Shown: positions 1-7,447, counted from the stretch's first letter. The stretch is 36,142 bases of DNA from Deltaproteobacteria bacterium (GCA_020060215.1 JAGVAP010000032.1:1-36142); one strand, 5' to 3'. Numbers and translations: made by a program. The notes: generated by a model not told the origin, from the letters alone.

Positions 1-408
1 GGCGCCGACCCTTCCCACCTCTAGATCCTGGTTCACCCCTTCGGGTCCGAGGACCCTTTTCAGGAACGTGGTTCGTTTCTTGTCATCCAGGATGTCCAGG
101 TTCCGGCCGTCAGGCAGAGACTCCCTCAGGATCCGGAGGCAGATGGAATGAAAGGTCCCGCAGTTGAGCGTTGTGGCGCTTGATTCCCCAATGAGGCCTT
201 TCAGCCTCTCCTTCATCTCGAAGGCGGCTTTCCTGGTGAAGGTCACGGCCAGGATGTTCCACGGTTCGACCCCGCGCGAGGAGACATGGTAGGCGATCCG
301 GTGGGTCAACACCCTGGTCTTTCCCGAGCCCGCGCCAGCGATCACCCTCACGATCCCTTCTGCTAAAACAGCATCTCTCTGTTTTTCGTTGAGCTTCTCC
401 AGATTCAT
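1..408 (-). CDS. UvrD/Rep/PcrA-family DNA helicase, N-terminal part (cut by window edge)
   Basis: The first 136 codons of a superfamily 1A helicase that translocates 3'-5' on single-stranded DNA and unwinds duplex DNA in repair or replication. The Q-motif region LNEKQRDAV (residues 6-14) and Walker A AGAGSGKT (24-31) are visible, then motif Ia-like AVTFTRKAAFEMKERL and the FHSICLRILR segment typical of UvrD/Rep. The ATG at 408 follows an AGGGGA ribosome-binding site and lies 4 bp after the stop of the upstream gene, so it is probably co-transcribed with the element's operon. The rest of the helicase and any C-terminal domain lie outside the window, so an element-specific helicase cannot be told from a chromosomal UvrD/PcrA by sequence alone; the operon position favours the element. 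Confidence 0.85.
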   Translation of the reverse strand, partial: MNLEKLNEKQRDAVLAEGIVRVIAGAGSGKTRVLTHRIAYHVSSRGVEPWNILAVTFTRKAAFEMKERLKGLIGESSATTLNCGTFHSICLRILRESLPDGRNLDILDDKKRTTFLKRVLGPEGVNQDLEVGRVGA

Positions 409-412
409 CGTT

Positions 413-847
413 CTATCCCCTGACATAACCCGGCCCATGCTCCGCGATCATGACGAAGTCCTGCTGCTGAAGGGTCCCGGCAAGCTCTTGGGCCAAGGCA
501 AGGAGTTTCCGCCTTACCGGCTCGGTGTGGCCTTGGTAGATCTCTTCGGTGTCCACAGGCCCGATGGGGAATGCCCTGATTCCGAACAAGTCAAGAAGGG
601 CATGGGCCGATCGGTACCCGGCGCCCCCTTCTCCTCCGCCATCGGTCCTGAATCCATCACCGGTAAAAGTGACCGTGCCGGTATCCCTGTTGAGTATGAG
701 GTACCCACAGCAGAGGTCATTCGTAGAGACTTCAAACACTGCAACATGCTGATCTATGCTCCTTGCCAGGGTGTCCCTGAGCATTTGCAGGGACCTCTGT
801 GTGATTCCAAACGCACGTTCCTCGAAAACCACCCGCCGGATTCTCAT
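413..847 (-). CDS. Uncharacterised 144-residue element protein
   Basis: I do not recognise this protein. It starts at an ATG with a GGAGG ribosome-binding site five to six bases upstream, 43 bp after the SMC-like ATPase gene, and ends 4 bp before the helicase start, so it is almost certainly an expressed operon member. The middle holds a hydrophobic strand-rich stretch with two adjacent cysteines (NDLCCGYLILN) and then a glycine-rich segment GDGFRTDGGGEGGAGYRSAH (about residues 63-82). There is no signal peptide or membrane segment. Its place between an SMC/RecF-like ATPase and a UvrD-like helicase suggests a DNA-transaction or accessory role, by context only. Confidence 0.8.
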   Translation of the reverse strand: MRIRRVVFEERAFGITQRSLQMLRDTLARSIDQHVAVFEVSTNDLCCGYLILNRDTGTVTFTGDGFRTDGGGEGGAGYRSAHALLDLFGIRAFPIGPVDTEEIYQGHTEPVRRKLLALAQELAGTLQQQDFVMIAEHGPGYVRG

Positions 848-890
848 AAAGTCCTCCCTTCTGCCTGCCTGGGTTGCGCACGCAGACAGG

Positions 891-2885
891 TCATGCCGCC
901 TTTTTTTCCTCGGGAATCTTGGTCACCTTCCCGTCTTCTATGATCCAGAAGTCGATCTCGGGGAGACCGGGGTTCTTGGGGTAGTACCGGCCGATGGTGG
1001 AGAAGACGAAGATGCTGTCTAACTCGCTCTTCACCTCCTGGATGAACCGGAAGAAAAACCCCCTGTTCTCCTGGTCCAGGATGTCGAGCCCGTCGATCAG
1101 CATGAACCTGAGGCCCGTGAGCTTCGAGAGGACTGATTGGAGTACGATGCCGGCCCTGAACCGTTCGCTCGCCGAGATGAGCCGGATTCCGGTTCTCGTC
1201 CCCAGGCCGTGATCGATGAGGAAGAGATCCACGTCCTCGTTGACATGCATCTCCATGGAGTACTTGCCCCCGGAGATCCCTTCCATGGCCTTGGCAAGGG
1301 ACGCGTTCAGAGACTTGACCGCGGATGAGAGGAGATCGGCCATGATGCCTTTGGGAGAGAAGGCGAGGGTGAGGAACTCGAGCGTCTCCACTTTCTTTTC
1401 CAGGGCCGCCTTCTTTTGATGCTGCTCCGAAAGCGTGAGGAGACGCCTCTCTGTCTCAAGCTCCCCCTGAAGCTGCGCGACCTCTCCCTTGATGCGCTCG
1501 GATTCCGCGACCTTTTCCTGGTCGAGACCTGAAAGAACCTTTTCGGCCGTGGCCTTCGTGGATTCAAGCTCGGTGATACGGGAGAGCGTTTCTTCTTGGC
1601 GCTTTCTTCGAAGAAGGAGTTCCGAGATCCGAGCGTCAATCTTCGGTATCTCCCTTTCGGATTCCTGCAGGAGTCTCAAGTTCCCCTCAATCTTCTGTTG
1701 AAGCTTCTCCCTCCTCGAACGGATCTCGGCGATTTCGGACTGCAATGCCTTTCCGATCTTGGAAACGGCCGCGAGCAGTTCGGCGCTCTTGCATTTGATG
1801 GAGGGGGCCTTCGAGCCTGAGGAGATTTCGAGGAGCACGGGACAGGCGCCGTCGAAGCTCTCGAACTTCTTCTGGATGGCGTTCTTCCTCGTTTCCTCGG
1901 TATAGAGCAGAGATATCTCGCTCTCGAGATTCTTCCGAGCCTTGTTCAATCCTTCGATCGTCCGGAGAACCTCGATCCTTTTCTCTTCGAGCTGCTTCAG
2001 CTTCTTTGCTTCTGCTGCCTTGTCGAAGCCATTCGTCTCGGCCCGGAGCCGCTCAAGGGTGGAAGAGGCATCCTCCATCTCCTTTTCGAGTTGCCTCTTT
2101 TCCGCGACCGCCATGCCCTTAAGCTCCCCCAGACGGGTGTGGTGTCCGGTCAGCTTTTCCTGGACCTCCTCCACTTTTTCCCTGATCCCCTCAAGGGTCA
2201 CGCCCTCTGGAAGCTGGCCTGTCAGGACGACGGACTTCATCTCCCTCTTCAGGAGCCTCCTCTCGTCGAATGCCTGCTGATAGGCCTGCTCCAGGGATTC
2301 GGGGACATCTCCGAGGATAGAAACGAGATTTCCTTCTGGATCGACTCTGTGTTTTTGGCAAAGACCGGGTTTGTCCCTGAGCCAGGATTTGAGGTGCGCT
2401 TCGATGTTCTCTCTCGTTACCCGGAGACCGAGAAGGTCGAAGACGATTCTCTTTTTCTCGTCCGGGTGGAGAGAGAAGAAATGGCCTGTGTCAAAAAGCG
2501 CCGCGAGCACCTCCTTACTTGTCCCCAGCTTCTTCGCGATCTCCTCGGGCCTGGGGGAGCACTCCTTGAGCTCAGGCCGGTGGACGATCTTCAATCCTTT
2601 CCGGACGCGGGATCCCGGCACGCCCGCGTCACCGTTTTGCGAGGAGAGATCGATGGCCAGATCGATCCTGAAGGCGTTGCTCCCTTGCCGGGCAAGGGCT
2701 GACCGTTCCTTCCAGCCCGGGTTGAAGCCGTTACACCTGCCGGTGAAGGCCATCTCCATGGCCTCAGCGATCGTGGATTTTCCCGACGCATTGGGGCCGA
2801 AGATGAAGTTGACTGGTTTATCGAAGGTGAGATCCAGATCCTGGAAGCACCTGAAGTCGTGAAGCCTCAGCTGATGGAGTCTCAT
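891..2885 (-). CDS. SMC/RecF/SbcC-like ABC ATPase with central coiled coil
   Basis: A 664-residue ATPase of the SMC/Rad50/RecF type, which clamp or tether DNA and work with nucleases or recombinases. The N-terminus shows the RecF-like start LHDFRCFQDLDLTF and Walker A GPNASGKST (residues 30-38). Residues about 230-520 are Glu/Lys/Arg-rich coiled coil. A degenerate ABC signature (SASERFRAG, about 571-579) and Walker B LIDGLDILD (596-604) follow. The glutamate that normally follows the Walker B aspartate is Gly599 here, and the Rad50 CxxC zinc hook is not evident; only single cysteines (CPVLLEI and SIKCKS) flank the coiled-coil break. An AAAGGAGG ribosome-binding site precedes the ATG. It lies 29 bp after the RecA-like ATPase gene. 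It could be the ATPase half of an SbcCD-like complex, but no Mre11-type nuclease is visible here. Confidence 0.85.
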   Translation of the reverse strand: MRLHQLRLHDFRCFQDLDLTFDKPVNFIFGPNASGKSTIAEAMEMAFTGRCNGFNPGWKERSALARQGSNAFRIDLAIDLSSQNGDAGVPGSRVRKGLKIVHRPELKECSPRPEEIAKKLGTSKEVLAALFDTGHFFSLHPDEKKRIVFDLLGLRVTRENIEAHLKSWLRDKPGLCQKHRVDPEGNLVSILGDVPESLEQAYQQAFDERRLLKREMKSVVLTGQLPEGVTLEGIREKVEEVQEKLTGHHTRLGELKGMAVAEKRQLEKEMEDASSTLERLRAETNGFDKAAEAKKLKQLEEKRIEVLRTIEGLNKARKNLESEISLLYTEETRKNAIQKKFESFDGACPVLLEISSGSKAPSIKCKSAELLAAVSKIGKALQSEIAEIRSRREKLQQKIEGNLRLLQESEREIPKIDARISELLLRRKRQEETLSRITELESTKATAEKVLSGLDQEKVAESERIKGEVAQLQGELETERRLLTLSEQHQKKAALEKKVETLEFLTLAFSPKGIMADLLSSAVKSLNASLAKAMEGISGGKYSMEMHVNEDVDLFLIDHGLGTRTGIRLISASERFRAGIVLQSVLSKLTGLRFMLIDGLDILDQENRGFFFRFIQEVKSELDSIFVFSTIGRYYPKNPGLPEIDFWIIEDGKVTKIPEEKKAA

Positions 2886-2914
2886 ACCAATTCCCCTCCT
2901 TTCACCGGAGATAC

Positions 2915-4057
2915 TCAGAAGTAATTGAACTCCTGTGCCTGGCCCTGGGCCGGATCCGCGGGAGGGGCGCCGGGCACGGCCTCTTTCCCGTTTGCCTCAT
3001 GCGTTTCTTTTGCCTCCGGTTTGGAGCCGATCTCCGCGAGGATCTTCTTGAACTCTTCCAGCCGGTCACTGTTCTTGAGCGAGTTGAGGATCTTGATCTG
3101 CTCCTCCCGCTGGGCCGGCGTCATCTCCTTCATGGACTGGATGTTGTATTTGCGGTGGCAATAGGCCTTGTAGGTCTCCTTGCTGATCCCGAAGGAGCCG
3201 AGCCTTGCGAAGAGAAACCGGAGGCCGTTTCCTCCTCCGCTCGGTTCCTGCTTCGGTGCGGCGGGTTTCTTCTCTTCGTTTGCGCCAGGTTCGGAGGTCT
3301 TGGAAGGAGCGTCCGGCTTCGGCTCCCGGCACGTGCCCTCGTTCTCTGGTCTCTCGACCTTCGCGGGCTCTTCACTGACCTTTCCCTCTTCCAGCCACCG
3401 GATGAGGGATTTGCCCGTTTCCTTGTTGGGCTTGAAGAACTTCCCGTCGAAAAGGGATGTCCTGTCTTTGCCGGCCGAGGCCATGTGATCGAGATCGAGG
3501 TCCAGGAACAGGGTGAACTCGTACTCCATGCCGTCCCGCTGGATGGGGTTCATGCCGAGCTTCTTGACCACGGTCTTCCCATTCTCGGTAACTTGCGTGT
3601 ATTCCATCTTGGAACGCATTGTGGCGATGATGTGGCACGTGGACTGGAGCATGGCCTCCACGAGCTGATTGTGCTTGGGAGTGACCTTCCGCCAGGCGGC
3701 CCAGCTGTTGCCGCTTCGGTCCGAGAGATGACCGTGAAGATCGAGGAGCCCGCCTTCCCCGGACCAGGCATGGGATAGGGAATCGATGATGATGACACCG
3801 TAGCCGGCTGCCTCGGCTGCCTTCACCGCCTCGGTGTATTTCTCGGGTTCGAAGGGGGAGGTGATGGAGCAGACATCGTATTCCCCGAGATGCGCATAGA
3901 GCTCGCCCGAGCCCCTCTCCGTGTCGATCAGCGCCACCCGCCCGCCTATGCCGAAGGCGATCAGGAGCGCCGAATAGGTCTTTCCCGATCCTGCAGGTCC
4001 GGCAATGCCGAGCCTGAGCTTACTCATCCTTCTTTCCGCCTTGTGGAATTGCAGCAT
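2915..4057 (-). CDS. Sak4-like/RecA-core AAA ATPase (phage-type recombinase)
   Basis: A P-loop ATPase of the phage AAA_24/Sak4 type. Members of this family bind single-stranded DNA and support homologous recombination or annealing in phages and integrative elements. Walker A is GPAGSGKT (residues 20-27) and Walker B is VIIIDSLSH (about 88-96); the ALIDTERGSGELYA segment is also typical. After about residue 225 comes a Pro/Glu/Lys-rich linker, then a helical C-terminal domain (GISKETYKAYCHRKY onward) and a second acidic tail. I place the start at the ATG at 4057, behind a perfect AAGGAGG six bases upstream. An upstream in-frame TTG at 4087 would add ten residues but lacks such a site. The adjacent Fe-S nuclease and SMC-like ATPase support a recombination module. 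Confidence 0.85.
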   Translation of the reverse strand: MLQFHKAERRMSKLRLGIAGPAGSGKTYSALLIAFGIGGRVALIDTERGSGELYAHLGEYDVCSITSPFEPEKYTEAVKAAEAAGYGVIIIDSLSHAWSGEGGLLDLHGHLSDRSGNSWAAWRKVTPKHNQLVEAMLQSTCHIIATMRSKMEYTQVTENGKTVVKKLGMNPIQRDGMEYEFTLFLDLDLDHMASAGKDRTSLFDGKFFKPNKETGKSLIRWLEEGKVSEEPAKVERPENEGTCREPKPDAPSKTSEPGANEEKKPAAPKQEPSGGGNGLRFLFARLGSFGISKETYKAYCHRKYNIQSMKEMTPAQREEQIKILNSLKNSDRLEEFKKILAEIGSKPEAKETHEANGKEAVPGAPPADPAQGQAQEFNYF

Positions 4058-4149
4058 GGTTGCCTCCTTCTTTTGCGGCTTCGCCAAAAGGCCGTCTGCT
4101 GTGTTGCGCTTCGTCTCTCGTTGTTGCGACGTACCTCATCGTGTACGCC

Positions 4150-4326
4150 TCACTCCTCAATCCTCGCGCGCCTTGCATCCGGCTCTTTTTGCTGTGCCGT
4201 CTCTTTCGTCGGTTTTTCACGATCCCTTCTTCCCCGTCGCTTACGCTTCAGCTCCCGGTAGGCCTGGAGGTCGACGACCATCGACTTCTTCCCCTTGAGC
4301 TTTCCGATCATGCTGAGTCGTCTCAT
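4150..4326 (-). CDS. Small basic element protein (58 residues), unknown
   Basis: A short reading frame with a strong start: AAAGGAGGGG seven bases before the ATG at 4326. The product is very basic, with a KRKRRGRR cluster around residues 27-34 and a charged C-terminal tail, and no cysteines. It sits between the Fe-S nuclease gene (34 bp downstream of its stop) and the Sak4-like ATPase in the same orientation. Such a peptide could bind nucleic acid, but no family is recognised. The 92 bp between it and the ATPase gene hold no further convincing gene. Confidence 0.6.
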   Translation of the reverse strand: MRRLSMIGKLKGKKSMVVDLQAYRELKRKRRGRRDREKPTKETAQQKEPDARRARIEE

Positions 4327-4360
4327 CGGATCCCCTCCTTTCGATTCAGGACAGGTCCGA

Positions 4361-5191
4361 TCAGATCCGGACAAGGTTCCTCTCCCTGAGATCCTCGAGC
4401 GCCTTGCTGCCGAACTTTTCCTTCACGCCCTCCGCGTCCCTGGCGCAGAGAACCCTGTAGTCGCACCAGCTGCAGTGGATGCCGGGGTTGGGGTAGAAAC
4501 GTTGGTCCATGATGTTTCGGGTGACGGTCCTGACGACGTGGAAGAGGTCGATGAAGTCCTCGATTCTCCTCTCCTGGTGTTGCCAGTGGATGTAGGGCTT
4601 CTTGTTCTTTATGATGTTCACGTAGCTCACTTGGATTCCTTCGGAGGCATGGTCTTCCAGAAAGCGGAGCCAATAGGCGTAACAGGTGAGCTCAATGGAG
4701 GTCCTTGCGGCGAAGTCGTCGGGCTTCCTCGTTTTAGTCTTGATCTCGACCGCCCGCATCGCGCCGTCGGGCCGATCGATTAGGTCTATGATCCCCACCA
4801 GGTCCACATCTTCGAGGACCTCGCCGCTTTCCAAGTCGATCACCGGGAGGGCGAAACGGTATTCCACCTCGGAAGGCTCAAGGGTCGTTTCCCTCATGAA
4901 CAGCCTGGCGAACTGGAGCGATTCCCGCTTGCTGCTCTCGAGTTCCCACTCGTTCATGAAATCTGTGTTCTCCAGGTTGAATGGAGACCAGAACTCCTCG
5001 AGGACGCGATCAAGATCGCAGGTCTCGTTCTGCATGTTCCCGGCGAAATGCGAAGAGATGAGGTGATGGGTGGATCTCCCCACGAGGAGATCGGAGGAGG
5101 TCCTGATCGGTTTGAGTTTCACTTCATAGCCGAGAAAGTACTTCTGCGGGCAGGTGATGAAGCTCATAAGACTTGATTTGGATATCTTCAT
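4361..5191 (-). CDS. Cas4/RecB-type PD-(D/E)XK nuclease with Fe-S cluster motif
   Basis: A 276-residue nuclease of the RecB/Cas4/AddB superfamily, which processes DNA ends by metal-dependent cleavage. Visible motifs are His42/His43 (GRSTHHLI), catalytic Asp136 (GIIDLID) and the E-x-K pair Glu149/Lys151 (VEIKTKT). Cys14 near the N-terminus and C-terminal Cys240, Cys243 and Cys249 (HCSWCDYRVLC) form the C...CxxCx5C pattern that binds a 4Fe-4S cluster in Cas4 and AddB. The ATG at 5191 follows a GGAAGG-type ribosome-binding site; upstream in-frame residues look non-native. No CRISPR array or other cas gene is nearby, so this is a phage/element-type end-processing exonuclease and not adaptation machinery. 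With the Sak4-like ATPase it would form an exonuclease plus recombinase pair. Confidence 0.85.
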   Translation of the reverse strand: MKISKSSLMSFITCPQKYFLGYEVKLKPIRTSSDLLVGRSTHHLISSHFAGNMQNETCDLDRVLEEFWSPFNLENTDFMNEWELESSKRESLQFARLFMRETTLEPSEVEYRFALPVIDLESGEVLEDVDLVGIIDLIDRPDGAMRAVEIKTKTRKPDDFAARTSIELTCYAYWLRFLEDHASEGIQVSYVNIIKNKKPYIHWQHQERRIEDFIDLFHVVRTVTRNIMDQRFYPNPGIHCSWCDYRVLCARDAEGVKEKFGSKALEDLRERNLVRI

Positions 5192-5248
5192 GATAACGTG
5201 TCCCTTCCTTCCCTTGCGACATTCACCCCGGCGACAGGTTTGACCCGA

Positions 5249-5269
5249 CTGCCGCGCCCCACGCGGCAG
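5249..5269 (-). other. Intergenic hairpin, 8-bp perfect stem
   Basis: On the minus strand CTGCCGCG, a five-base loop and CGCGGCAG form a perfect GC-rich stem just after the stop of the 99-residue gene (5279) and 58 bases before the nuclease start (5191). No T-run follows, so it is not a simple intrinsic terminator. It may act as an mRNA processing or stability element within the operon. Confidence 0.5.
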
Positions 5270-5278
5270 CAACGAGGT

Positions 5279-5578
5279 TCATGAAAGTTCGGTCGAATTC
5301 TTCTGCGGCGCATAACGTCCCGGCGCCAGCCTGCCCAAAAACCTCTCCACCGCCGGGTAGGTCTTCTTCCGTCCTCCATAGCTCTTGAGGTTTTTCAGTG
5401 CGTCCCGGTAGACCTCCTCCATGTTCAGAATGATGGCCTCCACCAGGTCCTCGTCCGCCCCGTGGATGAGGAAGATCGCCTCGAGAGAGAGGGTCAGTTC
5501 GAGAAAGGCCTCGCTCACAATCGCGATCGTCTTTTCCCGGGCATGGTCTTTTTTCATGTGTTCCGCGCTTCTTGCCAT
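5279..5578 (-). CDS. Small helical element protein (99 residues), unknown
   Basis: A convincing small gene: a GGGAGGAGGG ribosome-binding site lies a few bases before the ATG at 5578. The protein is predominantly helical and charged (EKTIAIVSEAFLELTLSLEA, then NMEEVYRDALKNLK) and ends in a basic, proline-containing tail. There are no cysteines, signal peptide or membrane segments. No family is recognised. It is the gene directly downstream of the second copy of the 43-bp leader repeat (5623-5665), whose C-rich tract can pair with this ribosome-binding site, so it may be under special translational control. It lies between a sigma-like gene and a Cas4-like nuclease gene. Confidence 0.7.
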   Translation of the reverse strand: MARSAEHMKKDHAREKTIAIVSEAFLELTLSLEAIFLIHGADEDLVEAIILNMEEVYRDALKNLKSYGGRKKTYPAVERFLGRLAPGRYAPQKNSTELS

Positions 5579-5622
5579 TCAGAGACCCTCCTCCCTGGTG
5601 CGAAAAAAATGGCTTCTGATTG

Positions 5623-5665
5623 AGTAATGTCAGCGGGGGTCCCAAAGGGGACAAAAATATTTCAT
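5623..5665 (-). promoter_or_regulatory. 43-bp leader repeat, copy 2 (upstream of the 99-residue gene)
   Basis: Read on the minus strand this matches 7525-7567 at 36 of 43 positions. It begins with an ATG that overlaps the stop codon of the sigma-like gene (ATGA), encodes 11 residues (MKYFCPLWDPR) and ends at TGA (5632-5630) followed by the conserved CATTACT. A perfect 5-bp hairpin GTCCC-CTTT-GGGAC lies inside. GACCC (5641-5637) can pair with GGGTC in the ribosome-binding site of the next gene (5588-5584). It is probably an RNA-level or DNA-level regulatory element. The mini-ORF may be a translated leader peptide. Confidence 0.55.
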
Positions 5666-6483
5666 CGGGGATCATTTTTCTTGAGAAGGTCGCGGAGGAG
5701 ATCAGAAATGGTGATATCTTCGAGATTTAGGCCAAGGCCCTTGGCGGAGGCCTTCCTTATTTTTTGGAGATGAGCCTCCATTGCTTCGATGGCCCTCTGT
5801 CTCCTCTTCTTGATCTTCTGGTAGGAACCCGCGTCGCCGGCGATATCCGCCAGGGACCTCTTGGAGATCTTGGAGCCGAGGATCACGAGCTTGTCCCGCT
5901 CAGTGATGACACCCTCCTTCACAAAGAAGTCCAGAAATCGGATGGCATCCTCCATGTCGACGGCGGTCACGCTTTTCTCAATGACCGGGAGCGGCTGGTA
6001 GATTTCATCTTCAGAGAGGTCTTCTCTGCCTGAAGCCTCCCGGATCCGCTCATTGACCCAGCCTCGCATGAGGTTCCGGACCCTGCCTATGATGCGGCTC
6101 GCCGCCTTCTCTTTGATCAGAATCGCAGGTCCGGTTCTCAACTCCTCCAGGAGAAAGAGTGAGATCTGCTGGAGGATCTCGTCGGGTTCGAGGTGAAAGA
6201 GTTTTTTCCTGGCGATTGCGTAGGTCTTCACGATCGCCGGCGTGAAGAGGACGATGAAGAGGCTCGCCAGACGATCGTACGGAGGTCCTTGCCTGTAATC
6301 GCGGATGAGGGATGTGAGGATCGTATCCTTGGTCTCATACTCTTTGTTTTGTTCATGGAAGAATGCGATCAGGTCAAAGGGGCTGGGGAACGGGTCGAGG
6401 AGAGGATGTGCTTCTCTCAACCTCCGGTAGAGTCCCCTGAACGGAGGGGAGTAGAGTTCCTCCCTGATTCGTCTCAGCTCCAA
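5662..6483 (-). CDS. Divergent sigma-70-like protein (putative element-encoded sigma factor)
   Basis: A 273-residue soluble protein resembling a sigma-70-family factor. Residues about 69-115 (LASLFIVLFTPAIVK, then LEPDEILQQISLFLLEEL) look like sigma region 2, with the acidic -DEILQQ- core. Residues about 185-235 (ITERDKLVILGSKISKRSL, then ADIAGDAGSYQKIKKRRQRA) look like the region 4 helix-turn-helix. Between them is a basic linker (GRVRNLMRGWVNERIREA). Similarity is weak, so a plain HTH regulator remains possible. No ATG, and no good ribosome-binding site, is visible near the N-terminus; the only initiator after the upstream in-frame stop is TTG at 6483. The stop codon overlaps the ATG of leader repeat copy 2. 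If it is a sigma factor it could direct polymerase to element promoters. Confidence 0.5.
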   Translation of the reverse strand: MELRRIREELYSPPFRGLYRRLREAHPLLDPFPSPFDLIAFFHEQNKEYETKDTILTSLIRDYRQGPPYDRLASLFIVLFTPAIVKTYAIARKKLFHLEPDEILQQISLFLLEELRTGPAILIKEKAASRIIGRVRNLMRGWVNERIREASGREDLSEDEIYQPLPVIEKSVTAVDMEDAIRFLDFFVKEGVITERDKLVILGSKISKRSLADIAGDAGSYQKIKKRRQRAIEAMEAHLQKIRKASAKGLGLNLEDITISDLLRDLLKKNDPR

Positions 6484-6548
6484 GGAAAAAGCCCGATGCG
6501 GAAAGCATGGGCTTCGCGAACCTCGGAGCTTTCAATTTGGGGTTTAGA

Positions 6549-6797
6549 TTAGAATTTGACGATGGCCTTACACCTCTTACATTTCACCGTCACCAGGTAC
6601 CCCAGGATCCTTGTCGTGCTCATTCCACAAGGACAGTGGACCTGGCCGATGATCCTCATTGTGGCGGCCTCCACCAGGACCTTCCCCTTGACACTCCTGC
6701 CGCACGCACATTCATGCGCATACCTCAACTCCGAAAGCGGAGGCCTGGCGATACGGGCCAGCAGCTTCCCGTCATGGGGACAGCGGATCTCGTACAT
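6549..6797 (-). CDS. Com-like zinc-ribbon protein (82 residues)
   Basis: The N-terminus MYEIRCPHDGKLLAR and the C-terminus VTVKCKRCKAIVKF match the layout of phage Com-type zinc-finger proteins (IRC..C.KLL ... IKC.RC). Phage Mu Com is an RNA-binding translational activator of the mom gene. Here the first pair is odd (CPHD, so the second Cys is replaced by Asp) and the middle carries two extra pairs (HECACG near residue 30 and HCPCG near residue 55). It may therefore bind one or two zinc ions using different ligands, and it is longer than a typical Com. The ATG at 6797 has only a weak ribosome-binding site; residues encoded upstream in frame do not look native. It is the first well-supported gene of the leftward operon, next to the control region. 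Confidence 0.6.
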   Translation of the reverse strand: MYEIRCPHDGKLLARIARPPLSELRYAHECACGRSVKGKVLVEAATMRIIGQVHCPCGMSTTRILGYLVTVKCKRCKAIVKF

Positions 6798-6854
6798 GAT
6801 TGCTTTGCCCGGGACAGAGGTTTGGAGAGATAGAACAGTGGAGGGAAATGACGC

Positions 6855-6874
6855 CGGTTCGGTTATTCGAACCG
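6855..6874. promoter_or_regulatory. Inverted repeat upstream of the Com-like gene
   Basis: CGGTTCG, a six-base spacer and CGAACCG form a perfect 7-bp inverted repeat 58 bp upstream of the Com-like start. It could be an operator or an mRNA hairpin. No terminator T-run sits directly against it. Confidence 0.35.
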
Positions 6875-7051
6875 ATCGCGGGCTTTTTTCGGGCAGACTC
6901 TCCCTGCTCTCATGGAATCGGCGCCCACGAGAAATGGATCGACGACGGTTCCGGGCCGGGGGAACAGAAGTATCCAAGGTCCTTTAAGGGTCCAGTGATT
7001 GAAAAAAAAGATGTTGTGATTTCCGGGGACGGGACTCAGATCCCCCGTTAC

Positions 7052-7186
7052 TTAGTAGGCGAGGTATTGAGAATAGTAGGGCCAGAGGAGGGGAGTCTTG
7101 GAAAGAAGAGATACCTTGAATGAAAATCGGGGATCTTGTCCTTTGGATCGTCTCGGCTGCACACGCTTTACCGTTCTGTCTTCCAT
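7052..7186 (-). CDS. Possible small protein (44 residues), doubtful
   Basis: An ATG at 7186 with GAGG seven bases upstream opens 44 codons. The N-terminal half is basic (KRVQPRRSKGQ) and the C-terminal third is aromatic and hydrophobic (LLWPYYSQYLAY). It could be a small DNA-binding or membrane-active peptide leading the operon, but similar frames arise by chance in a region of lower GC, and no family is recognised. Confidence 0.25.
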   Translation of the reverse strand: MEDRTVKRVQPRRSKGQDPRFSFKVSLLSKTPLLWPYYSQYLAY

Positions 7187-7398
7187 AATCATTCCTCGCT
7201 GGTCAGATAGAGTCAGGAGCAGAGCTCTGTCTTTTACGATAGCAGGTTCCATGCCTATCCAAGGGAAAGAAGCATTCTTCATTGGTGCGCCAATCCTGTG
7301 GCAGGTAAGTAATGGAAAATCAGCCATAATTCCGTGCAGCAGATATTTGTGAGGGTTTCAACACAAGGCCGTGCATGGGAAGGGAAGCATTGAGTTTA

Positions 7399-7438
7399 TG
7401 CACAATTTTCTGTGCAGCCATGCACAAAAAATTGTGCA
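7399..7438. promoter_or_regulatory. Two tandem operator-like palindromes TGCACA-N6-TGTGCA
   Basis: Two 18-bp sites, at 7399-7416 and 7421-7438, each read TGCACA, six A/T-rich bases, then TGTGCA. Their centres are 22 bp apart, about two helical turns, so bound dimers would face the same side of DNA. This is the pattern of a cooperative dimeric repressor or activator. They lie about 150 bp upstream of the excisionase start. The binding protein is not identified and may be encoded beyond the window. Confidence 0.6.
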
Positions 7439-7447
7439 TACTTCTTC

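Noticed and set aside
4361..5191. CRISPR-Cas adaptation locus, because of the Cas4-like nuclease
   Set aside because: No repeat-spacer array and no cas1, cas2 or effector gene are present in the window; the phage-type recombinase neighbours explain the nuclease better.
7098..7352. Plus-strand 84-codon frame in the control region
   Set aside because: No ribosome-binding site, unremarkable composition, and it overlaps the opposite-strand frame in a region of operator-like palindromes.
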